A program made the translations under genes and the position numbers. Below the pieces are notes generated by a model. That model was not told the origin of the DNA and did not search any database. It saw only the letters and a list, made by a program, of their open reading frames with translations. From positions 35,704-99,703 of the forward strand of contig DATLOC010000009.1 of the NCBI GenBank assembly GCA_035536455.1: a stretch of 64,000 bases of DNA. Direction: 5' to 3'. Within the stretch, counting starts at the first letter, position 1. Every line of letters begins with the position of its first letter. This DNA is from DASUNQ01 sp035536455 (lineage in GTDB: Bacteria; Acidobacteriota; Thermoanaerobaculia; Multivoradales; UBA5704). Below are positions 36,036 to 43,710 of this stretch, piece by piece.

Positions 36036-36060
36036 CAGCCCCGGGACCAAGCCTTATCTT
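36032..36060 (+). promoter_or_regulatory. Sigma-70 promoter of the HU gene
   Basis: TTGACA, 17-bp spacer, TATCTT. This is the best consensus match near the gene and lies about 50 bp upstream of its start codon, overlapping the last codons of rsmB. Confidence 0.75.
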
Positions 36061-36111
36061 CGGCGCCGCACCCTTCTGAAAACTTTTACCCCTGAGTTCG
36101 GAGGAGAAAAG

Positions 36112-36414
36112 ATGGCTGGGAAGGCAGACATCGTTAATAGCATTGCGGACAGCGCAGGGCTCTCGCGCAAGCAGGCCTCCGACGCCTACGACGCGGTGGT
36201 GGAGGCCTTCGGCGAGGCGCTGCGCCGGGGGGAGACGGTGAAGCTTCCCGGCTTCGGCTCGTTCAGCGTTTCGCAGCGCGCCGCGCGCAAGGGGCGCAAC
36301 CCCTCGACCGGCGCGGCGATCGACATCAAGGCCAGCAAGAGCGTCCGCTTCAAGGTCGGCAAGGAGCTGCGCGACGCGGTCAACGCCGTCAAGCGCGCCG
36401 CCAAGCGCAAGTAA
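36112..36414 (+). CDS. HU-family nucleoid DNA-binding protein
   Basis: A 100-residue histone-like protein. KADIVNSIADSAGLSRKQASDAYDAV forms the helical base, GETVKLPGFGSFSVSQRAARKGRNPSTG the beta arm with the conserved Pro-containing tip, and VRFKVGKELRDAVN the end. The C-terminus is a short Lys/Arg tail (KRAAKRK). It compacts and bends DNA as a dimer. The ATG follows GGAGGAGAAAAG, a strong ribosome site, and a near-consensus promoter lies upstream, in line with high expression. Confidence 0.96.
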   Translation: MAGKADIVNSIADSAGLSRKQASDAYDAVVEAFGEALRRGETVKLPGFGSFSVSQRAARKGRNPSTGAAIDIKASKSVRFKVGKELRDAVNAVKRAAKRK

Positions 36415-36417
36415 CCC

Positions 36418-37089
36418 TCAGCGGATCTGCCGGTAGAGCCCGGCCAGCCGGCGGGGCGAGACGCCGGCGAAGAAGAGCCCCCAGATCAGCCAGTTGGTGG
36501 CCACGGTCGCCACCACGCCGCGCTCGACGAAGCGGCGGGCGGCGGTGGTGACCGGGCGCTCGACGAGCGCCACCCGCCCGTGCCGCTTCAGGCGGCGGGC
36601 AAAGTCGAGGTCCTCCAGGATCGGCCAGTCGCGGTAGCCGCCGAGGGCGCGGAAGGCCTCGGCGGTGGCGAACTGCGCCTGGTCGCCGAGCGGCACGCGG
36701 GTGAGCCGGGTGCGCAGGTTGATGAGGCGGGCGCCCAGCCGCTGCGCGGGCCGGTCGACGTCGAAGCGGACGCGGAAGCCGCCGCCGACCGCGCCGGCGG
36801 CGACGGCGGTGCGCGCCAGCTCGACGCCGCCGGGCGGCAGCGCGGTGTCGGCGTGGAGGAAGAGGAGGAGGTCGGCCGAGCAGGCGGCGGCGCCGCGGTT
36901 GAGCTGCCCGCCGCGGCACGCCGGCCCTTCGACGACGCGCGCCCCGAGCCGCCGCGCCAGCTCGACCGTGCCGTCGCGGCTGCCGCCGTCGGAGACCACC
37001 ACCTCGTCGGCCGCCTGGAGCGCCGCCGGCAGGTGGCGCGCGAGCGCCTCCTCCTCGTCCAGGGTCGGCACGACGATGGCCGCTCGCAT
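36418..37089 (-). CDS. Family 2 glycosyltransferase (TIGR04283-like)
   Basis: A 223-residue single-domain GT-A glycosyltransferase: IVVPTLDEEEALARHL, the nucleotide-sugar pocket VVSDGGSRDGT, FLHADTALP (metal-binding HADT in place of DxD), GGGFRVRFD and EDLDFARRLKRHG. A C-terminal hydrophobic segment (VVATVATNWLIWGLFFAGV) may anchor it to the membrane. These features fit the TIGR04283 subgroup. It transfers a sugar from a nucleotide donor to an unknown acceptor. It is convergent with the HU gene (3 bp between stops) and divergent from moaC. Confidence 0.85.
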   Translation of the reverse strand: MRAAIVVPTLDEEEALARHLPAALQAADEVVVSDGGSRDGTVELARRLGARVVEGPACRGGQLNRGAAACSADLLLFLHADTALPPGGVELARTAVAAGAVGGGFRVRFDVDRPAQRLGARLINLRTRLTRVPLGDQAQFATAEAFRALGGYRDWPILEDLDFARRLKRHGRVALVERPVTTAARRFVERGVVATVATNWLIWGLFFAGVSPRRLAGLYRQIR

Positions 37090-37157
37090 GCTGCTCGTCT
37101 ACGGAAGTCGGGGAGCAGGCGGATGCTAGCATGCGCTCCGATCGCGCCGCGGAACGC

Positions 37158-37637
37158 ATGACCTTTCCCAAGTCCTTCTCTCACCTCGACGGCGAGGGCG
37201 AAGCGCACATGGTGGACGTCTCGGACAAGCCGGTCACTCGGCGCGAGGCGGCCGCCTCCTGCCGCGTCCTGCTCTCCGCGCAAACCGTGATCCGCCTCGC
37301 CGCCCTGCCCAAGGGGGACGCCTTCGCGGTGGCGCGCCTGGCCGGCATCCAGGGCGCGAAGCGGACCGCCGAGCTGATCCCGCTCGCGCACCCGCTGCCG
37401 CTCGACCAGGTGGAGGTCGAGGTGGTGCCCGCGGCCGGCGGCGTCGAGATCCGCAGCCGCGTCGTCGCCACCGCCCGCACCGGCGCCGAGATGGAGGCGC
37501 TCGTCGCCTGCGCCACCGCCGCCCTCGCGCTCTACGACATGGTCAAGGCGGTCGAGCGCGGCGCGGTCGTCACCGACTTGCGGCTGGAAGCGAAGAGCGG
37601 CGGGCGCAGCGGCGACTTCCGGCGGCAATCTCCTTGA
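37158..37637 (+). CDS. moaC: Cyclic pyranopterin monophosphate synthase (molybdenum cofactor)
   Basis: MoaC makes cPMP in the first stage of molybdenum cofactor synthesis together with MoaA. The 159-residue protein has SFSHLDGEGEAHMVDVSDKPVTRREA, the active-site GIQGAKRTAELIPLAHPLPLD, VATARTGAEMEALVACATAALALYDMVKA and a final SGGRSGDFRR. I chose the ATG that gives the family's standard short N-terminus; an in-frame ATG nine codons upstream is possible. No other moa gene is nearby. The stop overlaps the TTG of the NamZ-like gene. Confidence 0.95.
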   Translation: MTFPKSFSHLDGEGEAHMVDVSDKPVTRREAAASCRVLLSAQTVIRLAALPKGDAFAVARLAGIQGAKRTAELIPLAHPLPLDQVEVEVVPAAGGVEIRSRVVATARTGAEMEALVACATAALALYDMVKAVERGAVVTDLRLEAKSGGRSGDFRRQSP

Positions 37638-38851
37638 GCGCGCCGGCCGCCGTCCGCACCGGCCTCGACCGCCTGCTCGCCGAGCCGCGCCGCCTGGCCG
37701 GCCGGCGCTACGGCCTCCTCGCCCACGGTGCCTCGATCACCGCCGACCTCCGCCCCATCCACCTCGCCCTCGCCGCCTCCCCGGCCGGCCCGCCGGCCGC
37801 GCTCTTCGGCCCCGAGCACGGCTTCTACGGCGTGGAGCAGGACATGGTAGCGGCGGCCGGCGGCGCCGACCCCTGGACCGGCGCGCCGCTGCACTCGCTC
37901 TACGGCGACGACGAGACGAGCCTGCGGCCCGATCCATCCGCTTTCGCCGGGCTCGACCTCTTGGTCGTCGACATCCAGGACGTCGGCGCGCGGTATTACA
38001 CCTATGCCGCCACCGCCGTCTGGGCGGCCGAGGCGGCGCTCGCCGCCGGCTGCGCGGTCTGGGTGCTCGACCGCCCGAACCCGCTCGGCGGCGCGGTCGT
38101 CGAGGGCAACCTGCGCGAGGACGCCTACGAGTCCTTCGTCGGCGCCTTCCGCCTGCCGGTGCGGCACGGCCTGACGGCGGCCGAGCTGGTGCGGCTGGAG
38201 GCGCGGCGGCGCGGCTGGGGCGCCGGCCTCGAGGTCTGGCCGATGGAGGGGTGGCGGCGGTCGATGCTCTGGGAGGAGACCGGCCTCCCCTGGATCGCGC
38301 CGTCGCCCAACGTGCCGACGGCGGCGGCGGCGGCCGTCTACCCCGGGCTCTGCCTGGTGGAAGGCACCGCGCTGTCGGAAGGGCGCGGCACGACGCGGCC
38401 GTTCCTGCTGGTCGGTGCGCCCGGCGTCGAGCCGCCGCGGGTCGCGGCGCGGTTGGCGGAGCGGCTGGAAGTGGCCGGCGTGCGCGGCGTCGCCGCGATC
38501 CCCACCTACTTCCGGCCGCAGTTCCAGAAGCACAAAGGGGAGAACTGCGGCGGGGTCGAGCTCGTGGCGACCGACCGCGCCGCGCTTGCACCCTTCCGGC
38601 TGGGCGTCGAGCTGCTGGCCGCCTTTCGCGACGCGGCGCCGGAGGTCTTCGGGTGGCGCACGGCGGCCTACGAGTTCGTCGGCGACCGGCCGGCGATCGA
38701 CCTCCTGGCCGGCAGCGACGCCCTGCGCCGCGGCCTCGACGGCGACCCGCGCCTCCTCGCCGACTGGATCGCCGGCTGGCCCGCCGACGAGGCGGCCTTC
38801 CGTGAAGAGCGGCGGGAGGTGCTGCTCTATCCCGAGGACGACGGCGAGTGA
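37634..38851 (+). CDS. DUF1343/NamZ-like exo-beta-N-acetylmuramidase
   Basis: A 405-residue protein of the DUF1343 family, in which NamZ releases terminal MurNAc from peptidoglycan fragments. Features include GLLAHGASITADLRP, LFGPEHGFYGVEQDM, LLVVDIQDVGARYYTY, LDRPNPLGGAVVEGN, PSPNVPTAAAAAVYPGLCLVEGTALSEGRGTTRPF and ENCGGVEL. No signal peptide is obvious, so it may act on imported muropeptides in cell-wall recycling. The TTG start shares TTGA with the moaC stop. The following small gene overlaps it by GTGA. Confidence 0.88.
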   Translation: MSAPAAVRTGLDRLLAEPRRLAGRRYGLLAHGASITADLRPIHLALAASPAGPPAALFGPEHGFYGVEQDMVAAAGGADPWTGAPLHSLYGDDETSLRPDPSAFAGLDLLVVDIQDVGARYYTYAATAVWAAEAALAAGCAVWVLDRPNPLGGAVVEGNLREDAYESFVGAFRLPVRHGLTAAELVRLEARRRGWGAGLEVWPMEGWRRSMLWEETGLPWIAPSPNVPTAAAAAVYPGLCLVEGTALSEGRGTTRPFLLVGAPGVEPPRVAARLAERLEVAGVRGVAAIPTYFRPQFQKHKGENCGGVELVATDRAALAPFRLGVELLAAFRDAAPEVFGWRTAAYEFVGDRPAIDLLAGSDALRRGLDGDPRLLADWIAGWPADEAAFREERREVLLYPEDDGE

Positions 38852-39303
38852 AGACGCCGCACCTGCTGCGGGTGGAGGAGGGGCCGGAGCGCTTCGCGGC
38901 GCTGGTGGCGGCGGCGCGCGCCGAAGGGATCCGGGTAGGGTGGCTGGAGCTGGCGCCCGCCGGCCCGGCTCCCGCGACGCTCGAAGCCGCCGCGGCGCTC
39001 GGCTGCCTGCGCGCCGTGGCGGTGGGGGAGAGGCGCGCCGTCGCCGTCAAGCCCATCGCCGGCCCGCCGGTCCTCCGCGATCTCCTGCGGGAGCATTTCC
39101 TCGGCTGTCGGGTGGTTTTGGTGCGCGGTGAGTTAGACGCCCCGGCGCTCGCCGCGGACGGCGAGGCCTGGAGGGTCGCGCCGCAGTCCTCCCCCGAGCG
39201 TACCCTGACCACGCCAGAGCTTCTCGCCCTCCTCCGGAAGCCGCACCCCTGGGGCGGTGAAGGTCCAGACGCCGCGAACTCTCCCGCCGGCGCCGCGGGA
39301 TAA
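38848..39303 (+). CDS. Hypothetical protein coupled to the NamZ-like gene
   Basis: A 151-residue protein with GTG start inside the stop of the preceding gene. It is Ala/Leu/Arg-rich with a possible Rossmann-like alternation (FAALVAAARAEGIRVGWLELAPAGP; VLRDLLREHFLGCRVVLVRGE), then TLTTPELLALLRKPHPWGGEG. No family recognised. The tight coupling suggests a functional link to muropeptide processing, which is inference only. Confidence 0.55.
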   Translation: MKTPHLLRVEEGPERFAALVAAARAEGIRVGWLELAPAGPAPATLEAAAALGCLRAVAVGERRAVAVKPIAGPPVLRDLLREHFLGCRVVLVRGELDAPALAADGEAWRVAPQSSPERTLTTPELLALLRKPHPWGGEGPDAANSPAGAAG

Positions 39304-39665
39304 GAAGGATCTGCCGCGGAGGAACCTTCCGCGAGGCCCATGGCTCGACAATTCGCGGCGCCGGCTCCCGAAGCGGTACGCAGCTCTCTCACCGTGGGCG
39401 CCGGTGAGACCACCGAAGCCGCGAACTAGCTCACCGCGGCTGTGGCGGCTCGATCAGGTGCCGCGAACGTGCTAGTCTCCGCCGCAAGTGAATCGATCCG
39501 CCGGCGAGGGTAAGCTTCCGCAGCCGCAAATGATCCTTCCTCCGCGGCATGCCTGATTTATGTCGCGACTCAAGAGTCACCCGCGGCGCCCGCCGTGACC
39601 GTTTTCACGGCTGAGAAGCACGCCTGGGCCAGAGGCGGACGCGGTTTCGCGGCAGAGGAGACTAG
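39304..39665. other. Intergenic region with short inverted repeats
   Basis: No gene is supported. TGCCGCGGAGGAA (39312-39324) and its exact reverse complement TTCCTCCGCGGCA (39537-39549) bracket about 210 bp, and further GC-rich hairpins lie inside. It separates the NamZ unit from a coiled-coil protein gene and may hold that gene's promoter, though no clear -35/-10 pair was found. Confidence 0.45.
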
Positions 39666-40172
39666 ATGGACACCACTTGGTCGGTCAGCGCAGTGTTGGC
39701 GAACCTCGAGAAGCAGGCGGCGGTCCTCCGCGAGCGCGAGGCCTTCCACGCCGGCCACGAGGCCCACCACCGCGAGCAGCGGAGCGGCTACGCCGCCGAG
39801 CTGGCCGAGATCGACCGCCGGCTGGAGACCTTCCGCGCCGCCGCCGCCGAAGCCATCGAGCTCGCCGCCCGCCAGGCCCCCGCCGCCGCGCCGGAGGTCA
39901 AGCAGGCCGACCTCGGCTCCGCCTCCCGCCCCAAGCTCGGCCGCATGGTGGCCCTGATCATCCAGGAGAAGGAAGCCACCGAGCGCTTCGGCCCTGTCGG
40001 CCTCGCCCGCGAAGTCAACCACCGCTTCGCCGAGCGCCTCCGCCGCTCGGTCCGCGTCGACCAGGTCTCCATCGTCCTCCGCCGCATGCTCCGCCTAGGC
40101 AAGATCCACCAATCCCGCCCCGGCAGGCCGCACTGGGAGGCGTTGTATACGAAGACGAAGGAAGCGCGGTGA
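39666..40172 (+). CDS. Hypothetical coiled-coil protein with C-terminal winged-helix-like region
   Basis: A 168-residue soluble protein. Residues about 10-65 are strongly helical and charged, typical of a coiled coil (LEKQAAVLREREAFHAGHEAHH; AELAEIDRRLETFRAAAAEAIEL). An Ala/Pro linker leads to a C-terminal part resembling a winged helix (KLGRMVALIIQEKEATERFG; VRVDQVSIVLRRMLRLGKIHQ). It might bind DNA. The ATG follows AGAGGAGACTAG. No family recognised. Confidence 0.6.
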   Translation: MDTTWSVSAVLANLEKQAAVLREREAFHAGHEAHHREQRSGYAAELAEIDRRLETFRAAAAEAIELAARQAPAAAPEVKQADLGSASRPKLGRMVALIIQEKEATERFGPVGLAREVNHRFAERLRRSVRVDQVSIVLRRMLRLGKIHQSRPGRPHWEALYTKTKEAR

Positions 40173-40183
40173 GTTCCTGACCT

Positions 40184-40669
40184 TCAGCCCCGCGGCTCGC
40201 CACCGCGCCGTTGCCACCAGTACTCGCGGAAGGACCTCAGCCGAGGCAGAGATTCGAGGTCCTTCGCGCGGCCGGTCGCTTCCTTGCTGGCGATGATGTC
40301 GTCGAGATGGCAGACCGGAAAGCCTTCGACCTCGACCCGCCGGCGCCACGCGTCGGCGAAGCGCTCGATGCCGTCGGGCGCGAAGACCAGGTCGAGGTCG
40401 AACGGCCCGTTCTTGAGCTGGACGAAGTCCTTGCCGCGCTCGATCTGGGCCGCTTGCTCGTCGTCGAGCGCGAAGCCCAGCTCGCGCAGGGCGGCGACGA
40501 TGGCCCGGCCGTTCTCGGGACTTTTCTCGACGAAGAGGTCGGCGTCCTGCGTGGTGTCGGGGAAGCCCAGCAGGATCGCGCCCGACCTGCCGATGAAGAG
40601 ATAACGCACGCCGTGGCGGGTGAAGACGTCGCGGATCTCCTCGGCCTGCCGGTACTCAAACGCGCCCAT
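40184..40669 (-). CDS. Nucleotidyltransferase-fold protein, DUF6036-like
   Basis: A 161-residue protein with a minimal nucleotidyltransferase pattern: VRYLFIGRSGAILLGFP followed by TQDADLFVEKSPEN (D-x-D) and a third acidic site FDLDLVFAPDG. The C-terminus has VCHLDDIIASKEATGRAKDLESLP, common in DUF6036 and AbiEii-type proteins. Such enzymes act in toxin-antitoxin and defence modules by adding nucleotides to a partner or tRNA. The start overlaps the end of a small upstream gene by 14 nt, so the two form one unit. An ATG start is used; a longer frame upstream reads the partner gene in the wrong phase. Confidence 0.8.
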   Translation of the reverse strand: MGAFEYRQAEEIRDVFTRHGVRYLFIGRSGAILLGFPDTTQDADLFVEKSPENGRAIVAALRELGFALDDEQAAQIERGKDFVQLKNGPFDLDLVFAPDGIERFADAWRRRVEVEGFPVCHLDDIIASKEATGRAKDLESLPRLRSFREYWWQRRGGEPRG

Positions 40670-40898
40670 ATCCCAGCCAGTCCGGCAGGTTCTCCTCGCA
40701 CCAGCGGCGGTAGTCGGCGGTCGTGTCGAACGCGCGAAACGGCGCGTCGTCGAGCACCGGCTTGTAGGTGTGGATGAAGGCATAGCGAAACCGCGTCGGC
40801 AACGGCCGGCAGGCGGCGGCCTCGAACTCGGCCAGCCACTCCGCCGGGATCTCGTCCGATGCCGGCGCGGGGGGCGGCTGGGACAGCTCGGACTTCAT
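40656..40898 (-). CDS. Small protein paired with the nucleotidyltransferase
   Basis: An 80-residue protein I do not recognise. After a Pro-rich start it reads IPAEWLAEFEAAACRPLPTRFRYAF, then HTYKPVLDDAPFRAFDTTADYRRWCEENLPDWLGYG, probably helical and acidic. It precedes and overlaps the nucleotidyltransferase gene, the order and size expected of an antitoxin or regulator. It is not a HEPN protein (no Rx4-6H motif seen), so the pair is not a standard MNT/HEPN system. Confidence 0.6.
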   Translation of the reverse strand: MKSELSQPPPAPASDEIPAEWLAEFEAAACRPLPTRFRYAFIHTYKPVLDDAPFRAFDTTADYRRWCEENLPDWLGYGRV

Positions 40899-41014
40899 GG
40901 TCGAGGAGTATAGGTCCCGCGAAGAGAGAAACTAGCTCGCCGCCAGCCGGGCCGCCACGCTAAGATGCCCTCCCCGCCGCGCGGGCACTCTTCTTGCGCT
41001 TGCGGGCTCCCCTT

Positions 41015-42103
41015 ATGGCTGAACCGATCCGCTTCTTCCTCCCCGGCCCGAGCTACGTGCTGGAGGAGGTGCGTCAGGCGATGACGGGGCCGATGATCGG
41101 CCACCGTTCTGCGGCCTTTCGGGACTTCACGCTCTCCCTGGCCGCGCGGCTGCCGCGGGTGTTCCGCACCGCCGGCGACGCGATGATCGCGACCGGGAGC
41201 TCCACGCTCATCATGGAGGCCGCGGTCGCCTCGACGGTCCGCACCGACGTCCTGAACCTCACCAACGGCGCCTTCTCCGACCGCTGGCATGCGATCAGCC
41301 TCTCCCTCGGCAAGAGCGCCGACCGGGTGGCGTTTCAGTTCGGCGAGGCGGTCGATCCCGACCTCGTGCGCACGGCCCTGCGGCGCAAGCGCTACGAGGC
41401 GGTGACCGTCGTCCACAACGAGACCTCGACCGGCGCGCTGTCGCCTCTCGCCGAGATCGCCCGCGCCATCCACGAGGAGAGCGACGCGCTGCTCCTGGTG
41501 GACACCGTCTCCTCGCTCGGCGGCGCGCCGGTCGAGACCGAGGCCTGGGCACTCGACGTCGTCCTCGCCGGCACGCAGAAGGCTCTGGCGCTGCCGCCGG
41601 GGCTCACGCTCTTCACCCTCTCGGACAGCGCCGCCGCGCGCGCCGCGGAGGTGCCGCACCGCGGCTTCTACACCGACCTGCTGCGCTACCGCGACAAACA
41701 CCGCGAGGGCGGGGCGATCACGACGCCGGCGATCCCGCTCTACTACGCGCTCGACCGCCAGCTCGACCGCGTCCTCGCCGAGGGGATGGAGGCGCGCTGG
41801 GAGCGCCACCGCCGGCTCGCCGAGCGCACCGCGGCGTGGGCCGGGGAGCGCGGCTTCACCTTCCCGACTGCGCTCAACGCCCGGTCGCCCACGGTGAGCT
41901 GCCTCAAGCCCCCGGCCGGGGTGGACGCGCCGGGCCTGGTCAAGGCGCTCGCCGGGCGCGGCTTCACGGTCGGCGGTGGCTACGGCGACTGGAAGCCCAC
42001 GACCTTCCGCATCGGCCACATGGGCGAGGTGCGGGAGCGAGACCTCGACGACCTCCTGGCCGTCATCGACGAGCTGACGGCCGCCGGCCGGAGCGCCGCG
42101 TGA
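41015..42103 (+). CDS. Class V PLP-dependent aminotransferase, likely in serine biosynthesis
   Basis: A 362-residue fold-type I aminotransferase of the serine-pyruvate/alanine-glyoxylate group: FFLPGPSYVLEEVRQAMTGPMIGHRS, a substrate-binding ATGSSTLIMEAAV loop, VVHNETSTGALSPL, LLVDTVSSLGG and the PLP lysine in VLAGTQKALALPPG. The C-terminus has the FRIGHMGEV signature. It overlaps serA by GTGA, so it probably supplies the phosphoserine or serine transamination step in place of a classic SerC. I chose the ATG that gives MAEPIRFFLPG over a TTG 21 nt upstream. Confidence 0.9.
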   Translation: MAEPIRFFLPGPSYVLEEVRQAMTGPMIGHRSAAFRDFTLSLAARLPRVFRTAGDAMIATGSSTLIMEAAVASTVRTDVLNLTNGAFSDRWHAISLSLGKSADRVAFQFGEAVDPDLVRTALRRKRYEAVTVVHNETSTGALSPLAEIARAIHEESDALLLVDTVSSLGGAPVETEAWALDVVLAGTQKALALPPGLTLFTLSDSAAARAAEVPHRGFYTDLLRYRDKHREGGAITTPAIPLYYALDRQLDRVLAEGMEARWERHRRLAERTAAWAGERGFTFPTALNARSPTVSCLKPPAGVDAPGLVKALAGRGFTVGGGYGDWKPTTFRIGHMGEVRERDLDDLLAVIDELTAAGRSAA

Positions 42104-43710
42104 CGGCGGCGCGCATCGTCGTCGCCGACCCGCTGCAGCCATCGGGGATCGCCATCCTCCGCCGCGGTGGGGCGGACGTGCACGAGGTGACGCCCGAGGA
42201 GCGGCCACGCCTGCCGGAGCTGGTGGCCGACGCCGACGCGCTGGTGGTGCGCAGCATGACGAAGGTGACGGCCGAGCTCCTGCGCGCCGGCAAGAAGCTC
42301 CGCGTTGTCGGCCGCGCCGGCGTCGGCGTCGACAACGTGGACGTCGAGGCGGCGACCGAGATGGGTGTCCTGGTGGTCAACGCGCCGACCGCCAACCTCC
42401 TCTCGGCCACCGAGCACACCTTCGCGCTCCTCCTCGCCCTCGCCCGCAACGTGCCGGCGGCCGACGCCTCGCTCAAGGGGGGCGGCTGGGAGCGCGCCCG
42501 CTTCCAGGGGCAGGAGCTGCAGGGCAAGCGCCTCGGCGTCGTCGGCTTCGGCCGCATCGGCCAGCAGGTGGCCGAGCGCGCCCGCGCCTTCGGCATGGAG
42601 GTCGTGGCGCACGACCCGTTCCTCGATCCCGCGGCGGCGGCCCGCCTGCGCGTCGAGCTGCTGCCGCTCGAGGAGCTCCTGGCGTCGGCCGACGTGGTGA
42701 CCCTCCACGTGCCGCTCACCGAGCAGACGCGCAACATCCTCGACCGGCCGCGCCTCCAGGCGATGCGCCGCGGCGCTCTGCTGGTCAACTGCGCCCGCGG
42801 CGGGCTGGTGGACGAGGCGGCCCTCCTCGAGCTGCTCGACTCCGGGCACCTGGCGGGCGCCGCCCTCGACGTCTTCGCCGAGGAGCCGCCCAAGGACCTG
42901 GCGCTGGTCCGCCACCCCAAGGTGGTGGCGACGCCCCACTTGGGCGCCCAGACCCTCGAGGCGCAGGAGCGGATCGCCACCGAGACCGCCGAGATGGTGC
43001 TCGCCGCGCTCGACGGCTCGCTGGCCGTGGCGGCGGTGAACCTGCCGTTCCGCCCGGCGGGGGTGCACGGCGAGCCCTTCCTGGCGCTCGGCGAGCAGCT
43101 CGGGCGGCTCGCCGCCCTCCTCCTCGCCGGGCCGCCGCACGAGCTGCGGGTCGAGACCTCCGGCATCGACGACGGCGTGCGCCGGCCGGTGGCCGTGGCG
43201 GTGGTCAAGGGGGCGCTGGCGACGCACCTCGGCGAGACGGTCAACTACGTCAACGCCGAGCGCATCGCCGAGAGCCGCGGCCTGCAGATCGTGCGCTCGG
43301 ACCACAGCGCGGCCGGCGACTACCCGCACCTGGTGAAGGTGGCGCTGGCCGGCCCGGCCGGGGCACGGGTGGAGGTCGAGGGGACGCTCTTCGGCGAGCG
43401 CGACCCGCGCGTCGTGCGCTTCGGCGGCTACCGGCTGGAGTTCCGGCCGGAGGGGCGTCTCCTGGTGCTCGAGAACCGCGACGTGCCGGGGGTCGTCGGC
43501 CGGCTGGGGACGCTCCTCGGCGAGGCGCAAATCAACATCGCCGACATCCATCTCGCGCGCAGCGACTCCGAGGGGGAGGCGCTGGCGGTGCTGCGGCTCG
43601 ACCAGGAGCCGGGGCCCGAAGTGCTGGCGAGGCTCGCGGCGCTGCCGGAGGTGCGGCGGGTGCAACTCGTCGATCTGGGGCGCGGCCCGGCCGCGCGAAA
43701 GGGGCGTTGA
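42100..43710 (+). CDS. serA: D-3-phosphoglycerate dehydrogenase (long form, ACT domain)
   Basis: SerA oxidises 3-phosphoglycerate in the first step of serine synthesis. The 536-residue long form has the substrate domain (RVVGRAGVGVDNVDV), the NAD domain with LGVVGFGRIGQQVAERA, LHVPLTEQTRNIL, VNCARGGLVDE and GAALDVFAEEPP, and the active-site His in TPHLGAQTLEAQ. An intervening domain (about 315-450) and a C-terminal ACT domain (LLVLENRDVPGVVGRLGTLLGEAQINIADIHL) allow serine feedback control. The GTG start is coupled to the aminotransferase stop, and ddl follows with a TGATG overlap. Confidence 0.95.
   Translation: MTAARIVVADPLQPSGIAILRRGGADVHEVTPEERPRLPELVADADALVVRSMTKVTAELLRAGKKLRVVGRAGVGVDNVDVEAATEMGVLVVNAPTANLLSATEHTFALLLALARNVPAADASLKGGGWERARFQGQELQGKRLGVVGFGRIGQQVAERARAFGMEVVAHDPFLDPAAAARLRVELLPLEELLASADVVTLHVPLTEQTRNILDRPRLQAMRRGALLVNCARGGLVDEAALLELLDSGHLAGAALDVFAEEPPKDLALVRHPKVVATPHLGAQTLEAQERIATETAEMVLAALDGSLAVAAVNLPFRPAGVHGEPFLALGEQLGRLAALLLAGPPHELRVETSGIDDGVRRPVAVAVVKGALATHLGETVNYVNAERIAESRGLQIVRSDHSAAGDYPHLVKVALAGPAGARVEVEGTLFGERDPRVVRFGGYRLEFRPEGRLLVLENRDVPGVVGRLGTLLGEAQINIADIHLARSDSEGEALAVLRLDQEPGPEVLARLAALPEVRRVQLVDLGRGPAARKGR

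Noticed and set aside
34472..36079. Second long plus-strand frame across rsmB
   Set aside because: It is an Ala/Arg/Pro-rich shadow; the rsmB frame has the NusB-like domain and both catalytic Cys motifs.
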